Source: Cichorium intybus
Taxonomy: Eukaryota; Streptophyta; Magnoliopsida; Asterales; Asteraceae
Length of the DNA: 64,000 nucleotides
Assembly (NCBI GenBank): GCA_023525715.1
Contig: CM042013.1
Span: 75,437,494-75,501,493 of the forward strand
Direction: 5' to 3'
Below, piece by piece: positions 27,680-41,345 of this stretch. The stretch's first letter is position 1. The number at the start of each line of letters is the position of its first letter. The notes below the pieces were generated by a model. It saw only the letters and a list, made by a program, of their open reading frames with translations. It was not told the origin of the DNA and did not search any database. A program made the position numbers and the translations under genes.

Positions 27680-30500
27680 GTCTCCCACATGGATAAGTCT
27701 ATAACTATAACATATATGGTTTCTGAATTGATCAGCAAATTGTAGCTTCCAAGAGCGACTGTCGAACTCTGACTCAGTCAGTCATATGTCCTAAGATAAG
27801 TGATCATATGATCCTTCGTTCTTTCAAGATATCATTCAGACTTGAGACATGGATTAAAATCAATCTCAGTCTGATACTATGTTTCCCGATTCTATGATTT
27901 GTAATGACATAGGACTTCTAATCGAACACATCAATTAGTCCTGGCTGGCCAACACTAAGTGAACATCAAATCACCGAGGGGCCCACAGATATCACTTTTC
28001 CTGTTAGGGCAAAAGGAACGAATAAACTTCGACTCATATGCTTGTGTCTTTTACTCATCAAATCGCGTACAACAATATGTTTTATAACATCGAGTTACCG
28101 ATGCTTTTACGCATTATCAATGGGCAACCGACTTGCAAATTTCAACTCATATGTCTTGGTTTCAAGATCATAGGATGTTATCGCCTCAGAATTACTCGTG
28201 ATATAATCCATGAAGTAATTTACTGAGCGGGGGTCGATCCAATACTCAAATCCCTATTTCTGAGTACTCATGAATGTTGCAGCAATACTATTGCTATGTC
28301 TAATTCCTTAGACAATCTACAATCCAATTCATGGCAGTCTTAGTTCACTACTTACTTCCGAGAGTATGAACGATTGTGGATGTTTTGAATAATCTAATCA
28401 TTCGGGAAGTAAAAACATGCAAATTGAAACATTTATTCTGACAGGTGGTCATACCACCATATCAGATTAATTATAATACCAATTTTATGTTTCTAGGTTT
28501 CTATTAAACTTTCAGTTAAGATATTTATACATCTTTTATATCCAAAATGACCTTTTCTCTTTCCATGTATCCAGAATTGATACATATCATTGCATATAAT
28601 CTAATTGGACAGAATTCTGATGATTTCTCAATGTATCATCTTGGCTTTCCTCCCCGGACACCATTTCTGAAATGGCGTTTGTGTACTGTGACTTCTCATG
28701 GCTCTGGGGATCTTAAGTCCATGTGACTTTACCCCTTTTTGTGTCAGGAACATTTCAAGGCGATAAGTGATGTGCTGGTAAACCACACAGCTCCATCATT
28801 ATCCTAATTGAAACCTTCCGGCCATGGAGTCTCATAGTATCATATATATTAGTAATTTCAGATTTGAAACTTACTTCAATTTATTATGATCTCTCATGTT
28901 TGTTTAACTGTCCAATTTCAGTATCCTAACCCATGTGGTGTCCTGAATCCAACTTGTTATGCTCCAAGCGTCAAGTTATCAGGATAATTTCATGACACAC
29001 GTGATCGATTCAATTCGCAGCAGTCAATTGAGTTTGATGTAAGTTTTATTTTGAATCTGTTCAGAATTCGAAACCTTTGTGTCACCCTTTTTCCAGATAA
29101 TCTTATATCTTATAAGAATTATTCTTGCTCACCGGCATGGTCAATATTGATTATATCTATCTAATAGATACTGATTACCACTTGAGTACATTATTGAATC
29201 CCCTTCAGATTCTTCATAGAAAATCATCTCTATGTCGAGTCATTACACTTTGTAATGATAAGAGATGTTTCCAAGAATAGTATGTACTGACATACTTAGA
29301 AGGACAGATCTTAATGAGACTCCCACTAGCTTGACACGGTTCTGGGACCCTTTCAGAGTATTTCCAAGACCCAATCCTTTGGCAGAATTTGGGAATATTA
29401 AGTCCAGAACTTCTGACAGGATCATAGGACTCTTTCGGACTATTCATCAAATCCAAACCTTTGGCATATTTGAGAACCTGAATATCCTTTTATGCGAGGT
29501 GCTCGATTGACGGTCTTCAAGCTCATGTACCTTTTGTATCGGCGTGTTCTAAACCCTATTGGTTGTGTCTTTCACACAACCCCGGTGGTTTTCCATTTTT
29601 GGAAAGCGGTTCAGATCATCCGATCTTGCTGTGATCTGCAAGCTGCAGTGATAGCAAACAATGTCTTTTTTAGATGTGTTACCCTCAAAATAATCACAGG
29701 ATTTCTTTTGAGCATTGCATCATGCAACCATTCTTGATTAGAATGCTGGTACAATTTATCTGTGACATTTCCTTTGACTGTTCAGTTACTCCCACTGATT
29801 TCAGGCTAGGTGCAAAGTCAGTCAAACCATCACAGAGACCTAGTCTCGCTCTTTAATTTCTCTTATATGGTGGCAACCGGGCTCACCAATGCTTCCAGGT
29901 AGCAGGATGGCTTATCCATACCAACCTTAGTGTTTTACCACTAACTGGTGAGTCACCCAAATCATAATTCCTTATGATGGTGACTAACACTATTGGTTTT
30001 CTAAGAGAATGATATGTCAGGTTTAATAGGAAACCAATTCCTGGTCAAGTTTTAGTGATGAATAAATGTTCTTTCACTTGGCTAATCTCTGAATTCCTAC
30101 AGGATTCTCACACTCCCACTGTTTTCTTAGAATGTAAGTTCTTAAAAGGACTCACATTTGTAGGTATAGTTGGGATGGCCTATGAAATGACACTGCTGAT
30201 CAGATTCAGTCATGGTATGAGTTTCGGACGAAAGCTCCATGACCTAAACCTTTTCTGTGTACAAGTAGGGTAAACCCGACTTTACACTTCAGACGGTGTC
30301 TGTGCAACCTACTTAGTCTAAGATGTGGTTCTAATATGGTTTTATGGACTGACTGGTTGAACATCTGACTTATCAGAAGACTTTATTGGAAGTGTATCTA
30401 ATACTTTGATTATCGAACTGTTTCAATCAATTCTCAATCTTCCCTAAGACACATTATAACCCTTTAATGTTCTTGGAACTGTGAAGCAATCTCACAGTCA
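27680..30500 (-). other. Non-coding 3' region of element A
   Basis: About 2.8 kb between the gag cassettes and the 3' LTR. Frames are short and show no domains. The part nearest the LTR (27680-28450) is clearly similar to the 3' UTR of element B (51720-52480, inverse) and of C (43539-44290), including the GACTTATCCA word before the polypurine tract. A leader-type hairpin recurs at 28768-28798. Confidence 0.75.
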
Positions 30501-31242
30501 TGTTTTACTCAGGTTTTTGTTGATCTTATACTTCCCTTGAAACCCTTGAATAATTCAAGGTTTCAATTAGTCACTTGTAAGTGAAGTTATATTTGTCATG
30601 TCAAATGGCAAATATTATGAAGTATAACTAATTTGTGTTTTACTTGTTGATTTGAGCAGTACACAATAACCATTGTGTTTGTTGCTTTAAATGTTCTTTT
30701 ACATTATTATGCAAATTTTATGACTTTGTTAATTGTTCAAGATATGAATTCATCATTTAACTCTAAGTCAAATGATTCAAAGATCCTATCCATTTGATCC
30801 TTGGTTGATTCATTTCTTGTGATGACCAATTTTATCAAGAACTAACTTCATCAAGTGACTCTAAGCCAATTGATTCCAAAATCATGTCCATTGGATCTTT
30901 GGTTGAAGTTATTCTTATAAAACTCACTTTAACAATCATACAAAACACAATCCATAAATTCAATCAACATTCAAGTTATATTCACATAACATTTCAAGGA
31001 TAATTCAAACAATCACATAAAAAAATAATTATAACTTTTATTAAAACAAAATTATCCTCAAACAATGTACTATGTAAAACAATGTTATACTATCCACTGA
31101 CTAACAACAATGTCAAAAATATCTAACTAAACTCCGAAAATACATGAGCTCGAGATCCAATCTGAATGTGCTCCCATGCTATGAGGTCATGCGTCCTACT
31201 GAGACCCTGCATACAAAGTAAATGTGACAATCACATTTTGTA

Positions 31243-32064
31243 TCAAGAAATTAAGGATAAGGAGTAGTTTGGAGTTTTACATATACCTGAGTAGCCAAAC
31301 TGTTTGGCCTTGGAGCGTCTTCCAACCCTTTTGTGACTGTACCTTGCCCTGTGGACTCCTAGCTTAAGACATCCCAGGACTCGTCCAGGTGGACTCCTGG
31401 CTTGCTTCCAAGCTGGACCCATTCTTTTCTTTTGCTTCTCCATGAATGACTCATAAAGAGTCAACATTTGAAACATATCCCTGAAGGTTTTATGATCGTC
31501 TCTCTCTTCATAAATCTGTATGAACGGTTCATACTATTTGGTCAGAGAGGCGAGCAAGCAGTTTATGTTTATCTCGTGATTCATGGGGTGACCAATCTGG
31601 TACAGTTTTTCCACACATTCCTCCATCCTGAAGAAATGATCACGTACTTTTCCTCCCTTCTTAAGTTTGATCCTACTCATCTTTTCGTAGGTCCTACGTT
31701 TCTCCTGTATAACTGGTTCTTCGAATCTATCTTTGACCAGTTGTACTATCTCCCATGGCCCTAATGATTCAAAATCCTCGTGGATGGCGGGGTCGATGGT
31801 GGATAGCATGAGATCACGAACCTCTTCGTCTTCTTGGACTAGGAGGTTATAGTGTTCAATCAACTGTTGAGAGACACCATGCTTGGGAAGAAAGGGTAAT
31901 GGGAAGTCGATGATATGTTCCCTATTTACGTATCTCAACTTCAATCTCCATTGTTGGATCCAATCCAGATAGTTAAGTCTAGTCAGCTTTTTCTCATATG
32001 GTAAGGACTTCCTGAAGCCCTCAGGAATGACTTTAGGAGGGGAGCTGACGCTATATTCAGACAT
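31243..32064 (-). pseudogene. Gag of element A, copy 1, with in-frame amber codon
   Basis: A copia-type Gag. Residues 1-176 run from MSEYSVSSPP to LLASLTK, then a TAG at 31534-31536, then the same frame continues 96 codons (YEPFIQIYEERDDHKTF..., basic KKRMGPAWKQ tail). Element C has a lysine codon at the place of the TAG, so the stop is a mutation. LNYLDWIQQWR near residue 30 and DLMLSTIDP near 84 are typical of plant copia Gag (capsid) domains. There is no CCHC zinc knuckle; the tail is simply basic. Gag would form virus-like particles that package element RNA. Confidence 0.8.
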
Positions 32065-32301
32065 CTATAAAATCAAAATTTATTGGTTTAACTTTTATCC
32101 TTATAAATAATTACCCATTTTATTTAACAAGGCTTGGATTCAAAATTCCCCAACATGGTGTGAAGAGGGATGTCGTAATCACAACATGATGGTCATTAAG
32201 GTAGATATACTATTATCAATTTTAGTCTAATGAAATTTCTAGATCTGTGAGATTCATTGACCGGAGTCAATGACATGTTTATTCTCGGATTATGCTCTTC
32301 T

Positions 32302-32506
32302 GTTTGTGACTGGGATGCCAAGGATCACAAACAAGATGTGAAATAACCATGCAAGTTACTTGGTAACCTCAATGTTACTTATCATCTCACATTGATGAGC
32401 CGGTTAACCACACAGCTCCATCAACAATAACAAGAATATGAGATACCCATCACCACTCTTTATGGATCCTAATTAGTGTGCCGGTTAACCACCCAAGCTC
32501 CACTAA
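32302..32506 (-). promoter_or_regulatory. Leader hairpin cluster of element A, unit 1
   Basis: Three potential RNA hairpins in the sense (minus) strand: 32473-32506 (stem TTAGTG/CACTAA), 32392-32424 (TTGATG/CATCAA) and 32302-32332 (GTTTGTGA/TCACAAAC). The first two share a loop of the form GAGC...GTGGTTAACCGGC. Equivalent sites: unit 2 at 35123-35156, 35042-35074 and 34952-34982; unit 3 at 37773-37806, 37692-37724 and 37602-37632. Confidence 0.65.
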
Positions 32507-33892
32507 CGACCCAAAAAGTGCAATGTGTGACTTCATGGATTAGCATACTTTTCATATTTTCCTAAGTAGCTCGAGTATGGGTTTTAAATGAACGTTCTAG
32601 TACTTTATCACTAATAGCATTATACTTTTAATGAGATTAGTTTTTGTCTTATCAAACCTATTCTGCTAACGACAGTCCACTGATCAAGGGAGCGGTGGGT
32701 GAGAGTGGACACCCATTCAACCGCCATTTTATAGGCCGTTTTCTTATACCCCCCCTTCTAGACCAGTTTTCAGAATGAGGCATACTAGTGATTTGACTGA
32801 CTTAATCTTATAAATATAGGTATTAACATTTAAAATAATATGTATAAGGTGTATTGTAAACATTTAAAATATTTAGGTTTTATCCTTTTAAATTTTCAAG
32901 AATTTAAAACAATTTAAATTTAAATTTAAATTTAAACCTAAGTTGATCTAATTATTGTCTTTTAATTAACTATTAATTAAATTAATTAAATCATATGAGG
33001 ATTAAATAATTAAATAATTTAATTTAATCCTAATCTTGCCCATCAAGTTATCTAAAATAAAGGGTTAAGAGTTTCCATGTAATAAGGGATCATAGTTACC
33101 AAAATAAGGAAACCATAATTTACTCCTCCTTATTTTTGAGATTAAGGGTATGTTTTACTCAGGTTTTTGTTGATCTTATACTTCCCTTGAAACCCTTGAA
33201 TAATTCAAGTTTTCAATTAGTCACTTGTAAGTGAAGTTATATTTGTCATGTCAAATGGCAAATATTATGAAGTATAACTAATTTGTGTTTTACTTGTTGA
33301 TTTGAGCAGTACACAATAACCATTGTGTTTGTTGCTTTAAATGTTCTTTTACATTATTATGCAAATTTTATGACTTTGTTAATTGTTCAAGATATGAATT
33401 CATCATTTAACTCTAAGTCAAATGATTCAAAGATCCTATCCATTTGATCCTTGGTTGATTCATTTCTTGTGATGACCAATTTTATCAAGAACTAACTTCA
33501 TCAAGTGACTCTAAGCCAATTGATTCCAAAATCATGTCCATTGGATCTTTGGTTGAAGTTATTCTTATAAAACTCACTTTAACAATCATACAAAACACAA
33601 TCCATAAATTCAATCAACATTCAAGTTACATTCACATAACATTTCAAGGATAATTCAAACAATCACATAAAAAAATAATTATAACTTTTATTAAAACAAA
33701 ATTATCCTCAAACAATGTACTATGTAAAACAATGTTATACTATCCACTGACTAACAACAATGTCAAAAATATCTAACTAAACTCCGAAAATACATGAGCT
33801 CGAGATCCAATCTGAATGTGCTCCCATGCTATGAGGTCATGCGTCCTACTGAGACCCTGCATACAAAGTAAATGTGACAATCACATTTTGTA

Positions 33893-34714
33893 TCAAGAAA
33901 TTAAGGATAAGGAGTAGTTTGGAGTTTTACATATACCTGAGTAGCCAAACTGTTTGGCCTTGGAGCGTCTTCCAACCCTTTTGTGACTGTACCTTGCCCT
34001 GTGGACTCCTAGCTTAAGACATCCCAGGACTCGTCCAGGTGGACTCCTGGCTTGCTTCCAAGCTGGACCCATTCTTTTCTTTTGCTTCTCCATGAATGAC
34101 TCATAAAGAGTCAACATTTGAAACATATCCCTGAAGGTTTTATGATCGTCTCTCTCTTCATAAATCTGTATGAACGGTTCATACTATTTGGTCAGAGAGG
34201 CGAGCAAGCAGTTTATGTTTATCTCGTGATTCATGGGGTGACCAATCTGGTACAGTTTTTCCACACATTCCTCCATCCTGAAGAAATGATCACGTACTTT
34301 TCCTCCCTTCTTAAGTTTGATCCTACTCATCTTTTCGTAGGTCCTACGTTTCTCCTGTATAACTGGTTCTTCGAATCTATCTTTGACCAGTTGTACTATC
34401 TCCCATGGCCCTAATGATTCAAAATCCTCGTGGATGGCGGGGTCGATGGTGGATAGCATGAGATCACGAACCTCTTCGTCTTCTTGGACTAGGAGGTTAT
34501 AGTGTTCAATCAACTGTTGAGAGACACCATGCTTGGGAAGAAAGGGTAATGGGAAGTCGATGATATGTTCCCTATTTACGTATCTCAACTTCAATCTCCA
34601 TTGTTGGATCCAATCCAGATAGTTAAGTCTAGTCAGCTTTTTCTCATATGGTAAGGACTTCCTGAAGCCCTCAGGAATGACTTTAGGAGGGGAGCTGACG
34701 CTATATTCAGACAT
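33893..34714 (-). pseudogene. Gag of element A, copy 2, with in-frame amber codon
   Basis: Protein-identical to copy 1, including the TAG, here at 34184-34186. Located in the middle unit of the triplication. Confidence 0.8.
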
Positions 34715-36542
34715 CTATAAAATCAAAATTTATTGGTTTAACTTTTATCCTTATAAATAATTACCCATTTTATTTAACAAGGCTTGGATTCAAAATTCCC
34801 CAACATGGTGTGAAGAGGGATGCCGTAATCACAACATGATGGTCATTAAGGTAGATATACTATTATCAATTTTAGTCTAATGAAATTTCTAGATCTGTGA
34901 GATTCATTGACCGGAGTCAATGACATGTTTATTCTCGGATTATGCTCTTCTGTTTGTGACTGGGATGCCAAGGATCACAAACAAGATGTGAAATAACCAT
35001 GCAAGTTACTTGGTAACCTCAATGTTACTTATCATCTCACATTGATGAGCCGGTTAACCACACAGCTCCATCAACAATAACAAGAATATGAGATACCCAT
35101 CACCACTCTTTATGGATCCTAATTAGTGTGCCGGTTAACCACCCAAGCTCCACTAACGACCCAAAAAGTGCAATGTGTGACTTCATGGATTAGCATACTT
35201 TTCATATTTTCCTAAGTAGCTCGAGTATGGGTTTTAAATGAACGTTCTAGTACTTTATCACTAATAGCATTATACTTTTAATGAGATTAGTTTTTGTCTT
35301 ATCAAACCTATTCTGCTAACGACAGTCCACTGATCAAGGGAGCGGTGGGTGAGAGTGGACACCCATTCAACCGCCATTTTATAGGCCGTTTTCTTATACC
35401 CCCCCTTCTAGACCAGTTTTCAGAATGAGGCATACTAGTGATTTGACTGACTTAATCTTATAAATATAGGTATTAACATTTAAAATAATATGTATAAGGT
35501 GTATTGTAAACATTTAAAATATTTAGGTTTTATCCTTTTAAATTTTCAAGAATTTAAAACAATTTAAATTTAAATTTAAATTTAAACCTAAGTTGATCTA
35601 ATTATTGTCTTTTAATTAACTATTAATTAAATTAATTAAATCATATGAGGATTAAATAATTAAATAATTTAATTTAATCCTAATCTTGCCCATCAAGTTA
35701 TCTAAAATAAAGGGTTAAGAGTTTCCATGTAATAAGGGATCATAGTTACCAAAATAAGGAAACCATAATTTACTCCTCCTTATTTTTGAGATTAAGGGTA
35801 TGTTTTACTCAGGTTTTTGTTGATCTTATACTTCCCTTGAAACCCTTGAATAATTCAAGTTTTCAATTAGTCACTTGTAAGTGAAGTTATATTTGTCATG
35901 TCAAATGGCAAATATTATGAAGTATAACTAATTTGTGTTTTACTTGTTGATTTGAGCAGTACACAATAACCATTGTGTTTGTTGCTTTAAATGTTCTTTT
36001 ACATTATTATGCAAATTTTATGACTTTGTTAATTGTTCAAGATATGAATTCATCATTTAACTCTAAGTCAAATGATTCAAAGATCCTATCCATTTGATCC
36101 TTGGTTGATTCATTTCTTGTGATGACCAATTTTATCAAGAACTAACTTCATCAAGTGACTCTAAGCCAATTGATTCCAAAATCATGTCCATTGGATCTTT
36201 GGTTGAAGTTATTCTTATAAAACTCACTTTAACAATCATACAAAACACAATCCATAAATTCAATCAACATTCAAGTTACATTCACATAACATTTCAAGGA
36301 TAATTCAAACAATCACATAAAAAAATAATTATAACTTTTATTAAAACAAAATTATCCTCAAACAATGTACTATGTAAAACAATGTTATACTATCCACTGA
36401 CTAACAACAATGTCAAAAATATCTAACTAAACTCCGAAAATACATGAGCTCGAGATCCAATCTGAATGTGCTCCCATGCTATGAGGTCATGCGTCCTACT
36501 GAGACCCTGCATACAAAGTAAATGTGACAATCACATTTTGTA

Positions 36543-37364
36543 TCAAGAAATTAAGGATAAGGAGTAGTTTGGAGTTTTACATATACCTGAGTAGCCAAAC
36601 TGTTTGGCCTTGGAGCGTCTTCCAACCCTTTTGTGACTGTACCTTGCCCTGTGGACTCCTAGCTTAAGACATCCCAGGACTCGTCCAGGTGGACTCCTGG
36701 CTTGCTTCCAAGCTGGACCCATTCTTTTCTTTTGCTTCTCCATGAATGACTCATAAAGAGTCAACATCTGAAACATATCCCTGAAGGTTTTATGATATTC
36801 TCTCTCTTCATAAATCTGTATGAACGGTTCATACTATTTGGTCAGAGAGGCGAGCAAGCAGTTTATGTTTATCTCGTGATTCATGGGGTGACCAATCTGG
36901 TAAAGTTTTTCCACACATTCCTCCATCCTGAGGAAATGATCACGTACTTTTCCTCCCTTCTTAAGTTTGATCCTACTCATCTTTTCGTAGGTCCTACGTT
37001 TCTCCTGTATAACTGGTTCTTCGAATCTATCTTTGACCAGTTGTACTATCTCCCATGGCCCTAATGATTCAAAATCCTCGCGGATGGCGGGGTCGATGGT
37101 GGATAGCATGAGATCACGAACCTCTTCGTCTTCTTGGACTAGGAGGTTATAGTGTTCAATCAACTGTTGAGAGACACCATGCTTGGGAAGAAAGGGTAAT
37201 GGGAAGTCGATGATATGTTCCCTATTTACGTATCTCAACTTCAATCTCCATTGTTGGATCCAATCCAGATAGTTAAGTCTAGTCAGCTTTTTCTCATATG
37301 GTAAGGACTTCCTGAAGCCCTCAGGAATGACTTTAGGAGGGGAGTTGACGCTATATTCAGACAT
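36543..37364 (-). pseudogene. Gag of element A, copy 3, with in-frame amber codon
   Basis: Same frame and same TAG (36834-36836) as copies 1 and 2, with three replacements before it: N for S at residue 7, R for H in DPAIHEDF, and L for F in RDHFFRME. It is the unit closest to the 5' LTR and primer site, so it lies first on the transcript. Confidence 0.8.
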
Positions 37365-38581
37365 CTATAAAATCAAAATTTATTGGTTTAACTTTTATCC
37401 TTATAAATAATTACCCATTTTATTTAACAAGGCTTGGATTCAAAATTCCCCAACATGGTGTGAAGAGGGATGCCGTAATCACAACATGATGGTCATTAAG
37501 GTAGATATACTATTATCAATTTTAGTCTAATAAAATTTCTAGATCTGTGAGATTCATTGACCGGAGTCAATGACATGTTTATTCTCGGATTATGCTCTTC
37601 TGTTTGTGACTGGGATGCCAAGGATCACAAACAAGATGTGAAATAACCATGCAAGTTACTTGGTAACCTCAATGTTACTTATCATCTCACATTGATGAGC
37701 CGGTTAACCACACAGCTCCATCAACAATAACAAGAATATGAGATACCCATCACCACTCTTTATGGATACTAATTAGTGTGCCGGTTAACCACCCAAGCTC
37801 CACTAACGACCCAAAAAGTGCAATGTGTGACTTCATGGATTAGCATACTTTTCACATTTTCCTAAGTAGCTAGAGTATGGGTTTTAAATGAACGTTCTAG
37901 TACTTTGTCACTAATAGCATTATACTTTTAATGAGATTAGTTTTTGTCTTATCAAACCTGTTCTGCTAACGACAGTCCACTGATCAAGGGAGCGGTGGGT
38001 GAGAGTGGACACCCATTCAACCGCCATTTTATAGGCAGTTTTCTTATACCCCCCTTCTAGACCAGTTTTCAGAATGAGGCATACTAGTGATTTGACTGAC
38101 TTAATCTTATAAATATAGGTATTAACATTTAAAATAATACGTATAAGGTGTATTTTAAACATTTAAAATATTTAGGTTTTATCCTTTTAAATTTTCAAGA
38201 ATTTAAAACAATTTAAATTTAAATTTAAATTTAAACCTAAGTTGATCTAATTATTGTCTTTTAATTAACTGTTAATTAAATTAATTAAATCATATGAGGA
38301 TTAAATAATTAAATAATTTAATTTAATCTTAATCTTGCCCATCAAGTTATCTAAAATAAAGGGTTAAGAGTTTCCATGTAATAAGGGATCATAGTTACCA
38401 AAATAAGGAAACCGTAATTTACTCCTCCTTATTTTTGAGATTAAGAGTGGAGGCTAGGGTTTCAAAACCCTAGCCACAATTTTCGAAACCCTTGAGACCA
38501 AGGGATTAATTCCATTAAAACTTTTTAACAATTCAATTATTATAACAGTGCAACAGAAAACAGATCTAGCTCTGATACCAC

Positions 38582-38997
38582 TGTTGGGTTTTAAGCAAAC
38601 TATGATCAAAATAATCTTAAGTTCACATGCACCCTAAAGGATCTATGTTTTCATCTATTGAACCTATAACTATGAACATGATAAGAATCAAAATAAATTT
38701 AATAAGAAAACTGACCTTTTGATCATTAGATCACTTGGAAGCAAGCACCACAAGTGTAATGCCTCTAATGGTTCACACTCAAGACATTGGCAAGCAAGAA
38801 AGCAAGAGAGAAATGGTTTTGGAACCCTATGGTTGGCGTGAAGAATGAGGAGGGGGAGCCCTCTATTTATAGTCCAAAACTGATAAGTCTTATGACAGAT
38901 AACTGTCATGTTTAAACTTCTGATATGACAATGCACTTATCATACAAGTTGGTTGACTTATCATTACCATAAATAATAAAAAGGCTCCTTAATTATC

Positions 38998-39052
<55 letters not shown>

Positions 39053-39351
39053 CCAACTCCTTTTTTATATTTAATTAATTCAATTAATCCCAAAATTAAT
39101 TCCAAATTAATTTTTTATTAATCTTAATTAAATATTGTAATTTCTAATTAATACATTAATCTCATAATATATTAACAAATTAAATATTCTCCTTTTTCTT
39201 GATTAATATATTATCACCATAATATATCAATCTCTCTTATATGCATTATTGTCCTCTGCCGGATCATCAGGGCAACCCAAAAGGATTGTGCTGCCATCAA
39301 TGAAAACATATGTCTCAATTATAGTTAAGGCTTAGACACCTTAATCCAACA
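38582..39351 (-). repeat. 5' LTR of element A
   Basis: Right-hand LTR, 770 bp, followed on the minus strand by one base and the iMet-type primer site (complement of 38566-38580). A hairpin GGCTAGGGTT/AACCCTAGCC lies next in the leader at about 38451-38475. Confidence 0.9.
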
Positions 39352-39378
39352 TTTTGAATCACGGTTTTGTGACTATAA

Positions 39379-40203
39379 TGTTGGATTAGGTGTCTAAACA
39401 CATAACTATAATTGGTAAATACTTGAATTGGTAGTAGCATAGTCCTTTTGGATTGTCCTCATTAGTCCAAATGGTATTAGAGCTATATGAGAGAGAGAGA
39501 GAGAAATAAATAGTTTATTAATTTTTATGTGATGATAAATTAATTAGAAACTAGTTTGGAATTATATATAATTAATTAGAATTGATTGGAGTTACTTTGA
39601 ACTAATTTGGTATTAATTAAAAGTATAGGGACTGAAGTGTAATTGTTCAATAGTTGAGCAATGGATAGTTATGGGGATATAATGTTGGACGAAATTAAGG
39701 GGATAGAAACCCTTAAAATCGCCAACTATATATGGTAGATAAAGGGTTTGAATTTAAAGATAAAAGGTTTATCCGGTTTGAATTCAAATAAGGCTTATCT
39801 CTAAGGTTTATCCTTAATCACCCTTGAAGCTATAAATACCACTCCCTGGCACCTCATTATTTGCGCCAACTACAGTAGATATTCCTCTGGAGTTTTTTTT
39901 TCTTCTCTCTTAAACAGAATTTATAATCCTTCTCTAAGGTTTTATAGCGAGTTTTTCTTAATAACCTAATAACATAATTGTTTGGACTTATTGGGTGTGA
40001 GTCATTAGAGGCACGATAATTGTGGTGCTTGCTTCCAAGAGATATACAAGAGAATGAATCTTGTTATATAATATAATAACAATAAGGTACGTAATCCTAA
40101 ACTCTTTTCTTAGTTATAGGTTCAATAGTGAAAACATAGATCCTTTAGGTTACATGTGAACTTAAGGGTTTATAAGTTTATTTGTTTTGCCTAAATCATA
40201 TCA
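39379..40203 (+). repeat. 5' LTR of element B
   Basis: 825 bp; contains a (GA)n tract near 39488 and ends before the primer site at 40205. Confidence 0.9.
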
Positions 40204-40301
40204 GTGTTATCAGAGCTAATTTGTTTTCTATTGAATAGCTATAATAGTATAATTTGATCAATTAGGGTTTATAGAAATTAAACCCTAAAGGCCAAGAATT
40301 T

Positions 40302-41083
40302 CGACTAGGGTTAGGGTTTTTTAAACCCTAGCCTCCTCCCTAAGTTTTTGAAAATGGCTAGGGTTATAGGGTTTCCTAATTTTGATAATTATTATTTTAC
40401 TTTCCTAAAAAGAAATAATTAAAATTGGATAACTCCTATACCCTAATTTTCGAAATTTAGAGGGTTACCATTAGGATTAAATTATTTGATTAATTTAAAA
40501 TTAGTTAATCATTATTTAATTAATTGTTAATTAAAAGATTAATACACCTTATATATTATTATTAATTGTTGATATTTTATATGTATAAGAATCGGTCAAT
40601 CAAATCGCTAGTATGTCTCATTCACGAAGCCGGTCTATAAGGGGGTATAAGGAAATTGCCTATAAAATGACAGTTAAATGAGTGTCCACTCTCACCCACC
40701 GCTTCCTAGATTAGTGGAAGGTCGTTAGCAGAACATATTTGATGGTACACTAAATCTCATTGTTTAATGTTATTAAAAGTACAAGAACCTTTTAGTTAAA
40801 ATCTCAAATCTAGTTACTTTAGGAAAAATGTGAATTAGTATGCTAACCTATGAAATTTCACATTATAATTTACAAGTCGTTAGTAGAGCGTGTGTGGTTA
40901 ACCAGCACACTAATAGGGACTAATAAAGAGTTGTAATGGGTGTCTCATAAATTATCATTGTTGATGGAGTATGTGTGATTTACCAGCACATCAATCGAGA
41001 TGATAAATGACATTGAGGTTACCAAGCACATTTGCATGGTTATTCACATATTGTTTATGATCCTCGATATCCCAGTCACAAAT
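40302..41083 (+). promoter_or_regulatory. Structured leader of element B
   Basis: Contains a CTAGGGTT...AACCCTAG hairpin near the primer site (40302-40335), a block CCACTCTCACCCACCGCTTCC (about 40688) shared with A and C, and the hairpins 40880-40913 (stem TTAGT/ACTAA), 40961-40994 (TTGATG/CATCAA) and 41053-41083 (GTTTATGA/TCACAAAT, one mismatch). The loops of the first two carry GTGGTTAACCAGCAC or a near variant. Confidence 0.6.
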
Positions 41084-41345
41084 AGAAGAACATAATCTGA
41101 TATTACACATGCCATTGAATAGTTTCAATGAATCTCAAAAGACCTAGGAATTTCACTTAATTTCATTTCTTCTCTGGTGGAATTGGTAAATCGTCAGTTA
41201 CCTACCTTTATAAAATTTACAATTAGATTACGACATTCCTCTTCTAAGTGGTGAATTATATAGTTGGGTCCTAGCCCTAATATTTTATTTTGGGTTACTA
41301 TATTAATGATCATTCTTATCTAACTAAACTATCTTCCTTCTATAG

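Larger units (their letters stand above)
30501..38448 (-). repeat. Tandem triplication of a 2650-bp leader+gag cassette
   Basis: Units 30501-33150, 33151-35800 and 35801 to about 38448 each begin TGTTTTACTCAGG on the plus strand and carry, in sense order, leader hairpins, gag and a 3' hairpin pair. Units 1 and 2 differ at only about three sites noticed by eye; unit 3 differs from them at about twenty (roughly 0.8%), including a 1-base shortening of a C run. At three sites (near 30572, 30988, 32168) units 2 and 3 agree against unit 1, so exchange between units has occurred. The original flanks are CTCACAGTCA on the left and AGTGGAGGCTAGGG on the right. Confidence 0.95.

Noticed and set aside
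28741..28800. Regularly recurring GTGCCGGTTAACCAC words considered as a CRISPR-like array.
   Set aside because: Plant nuclear DNA; spacing is irregular and copies are tied to retrotransposon leaders and 3' regions.
31468..31764. A 98-codon plus-strand frame present in all three cassettes.
   Set aside because: Antisense of gag, repeated only because the cassette is repeated.
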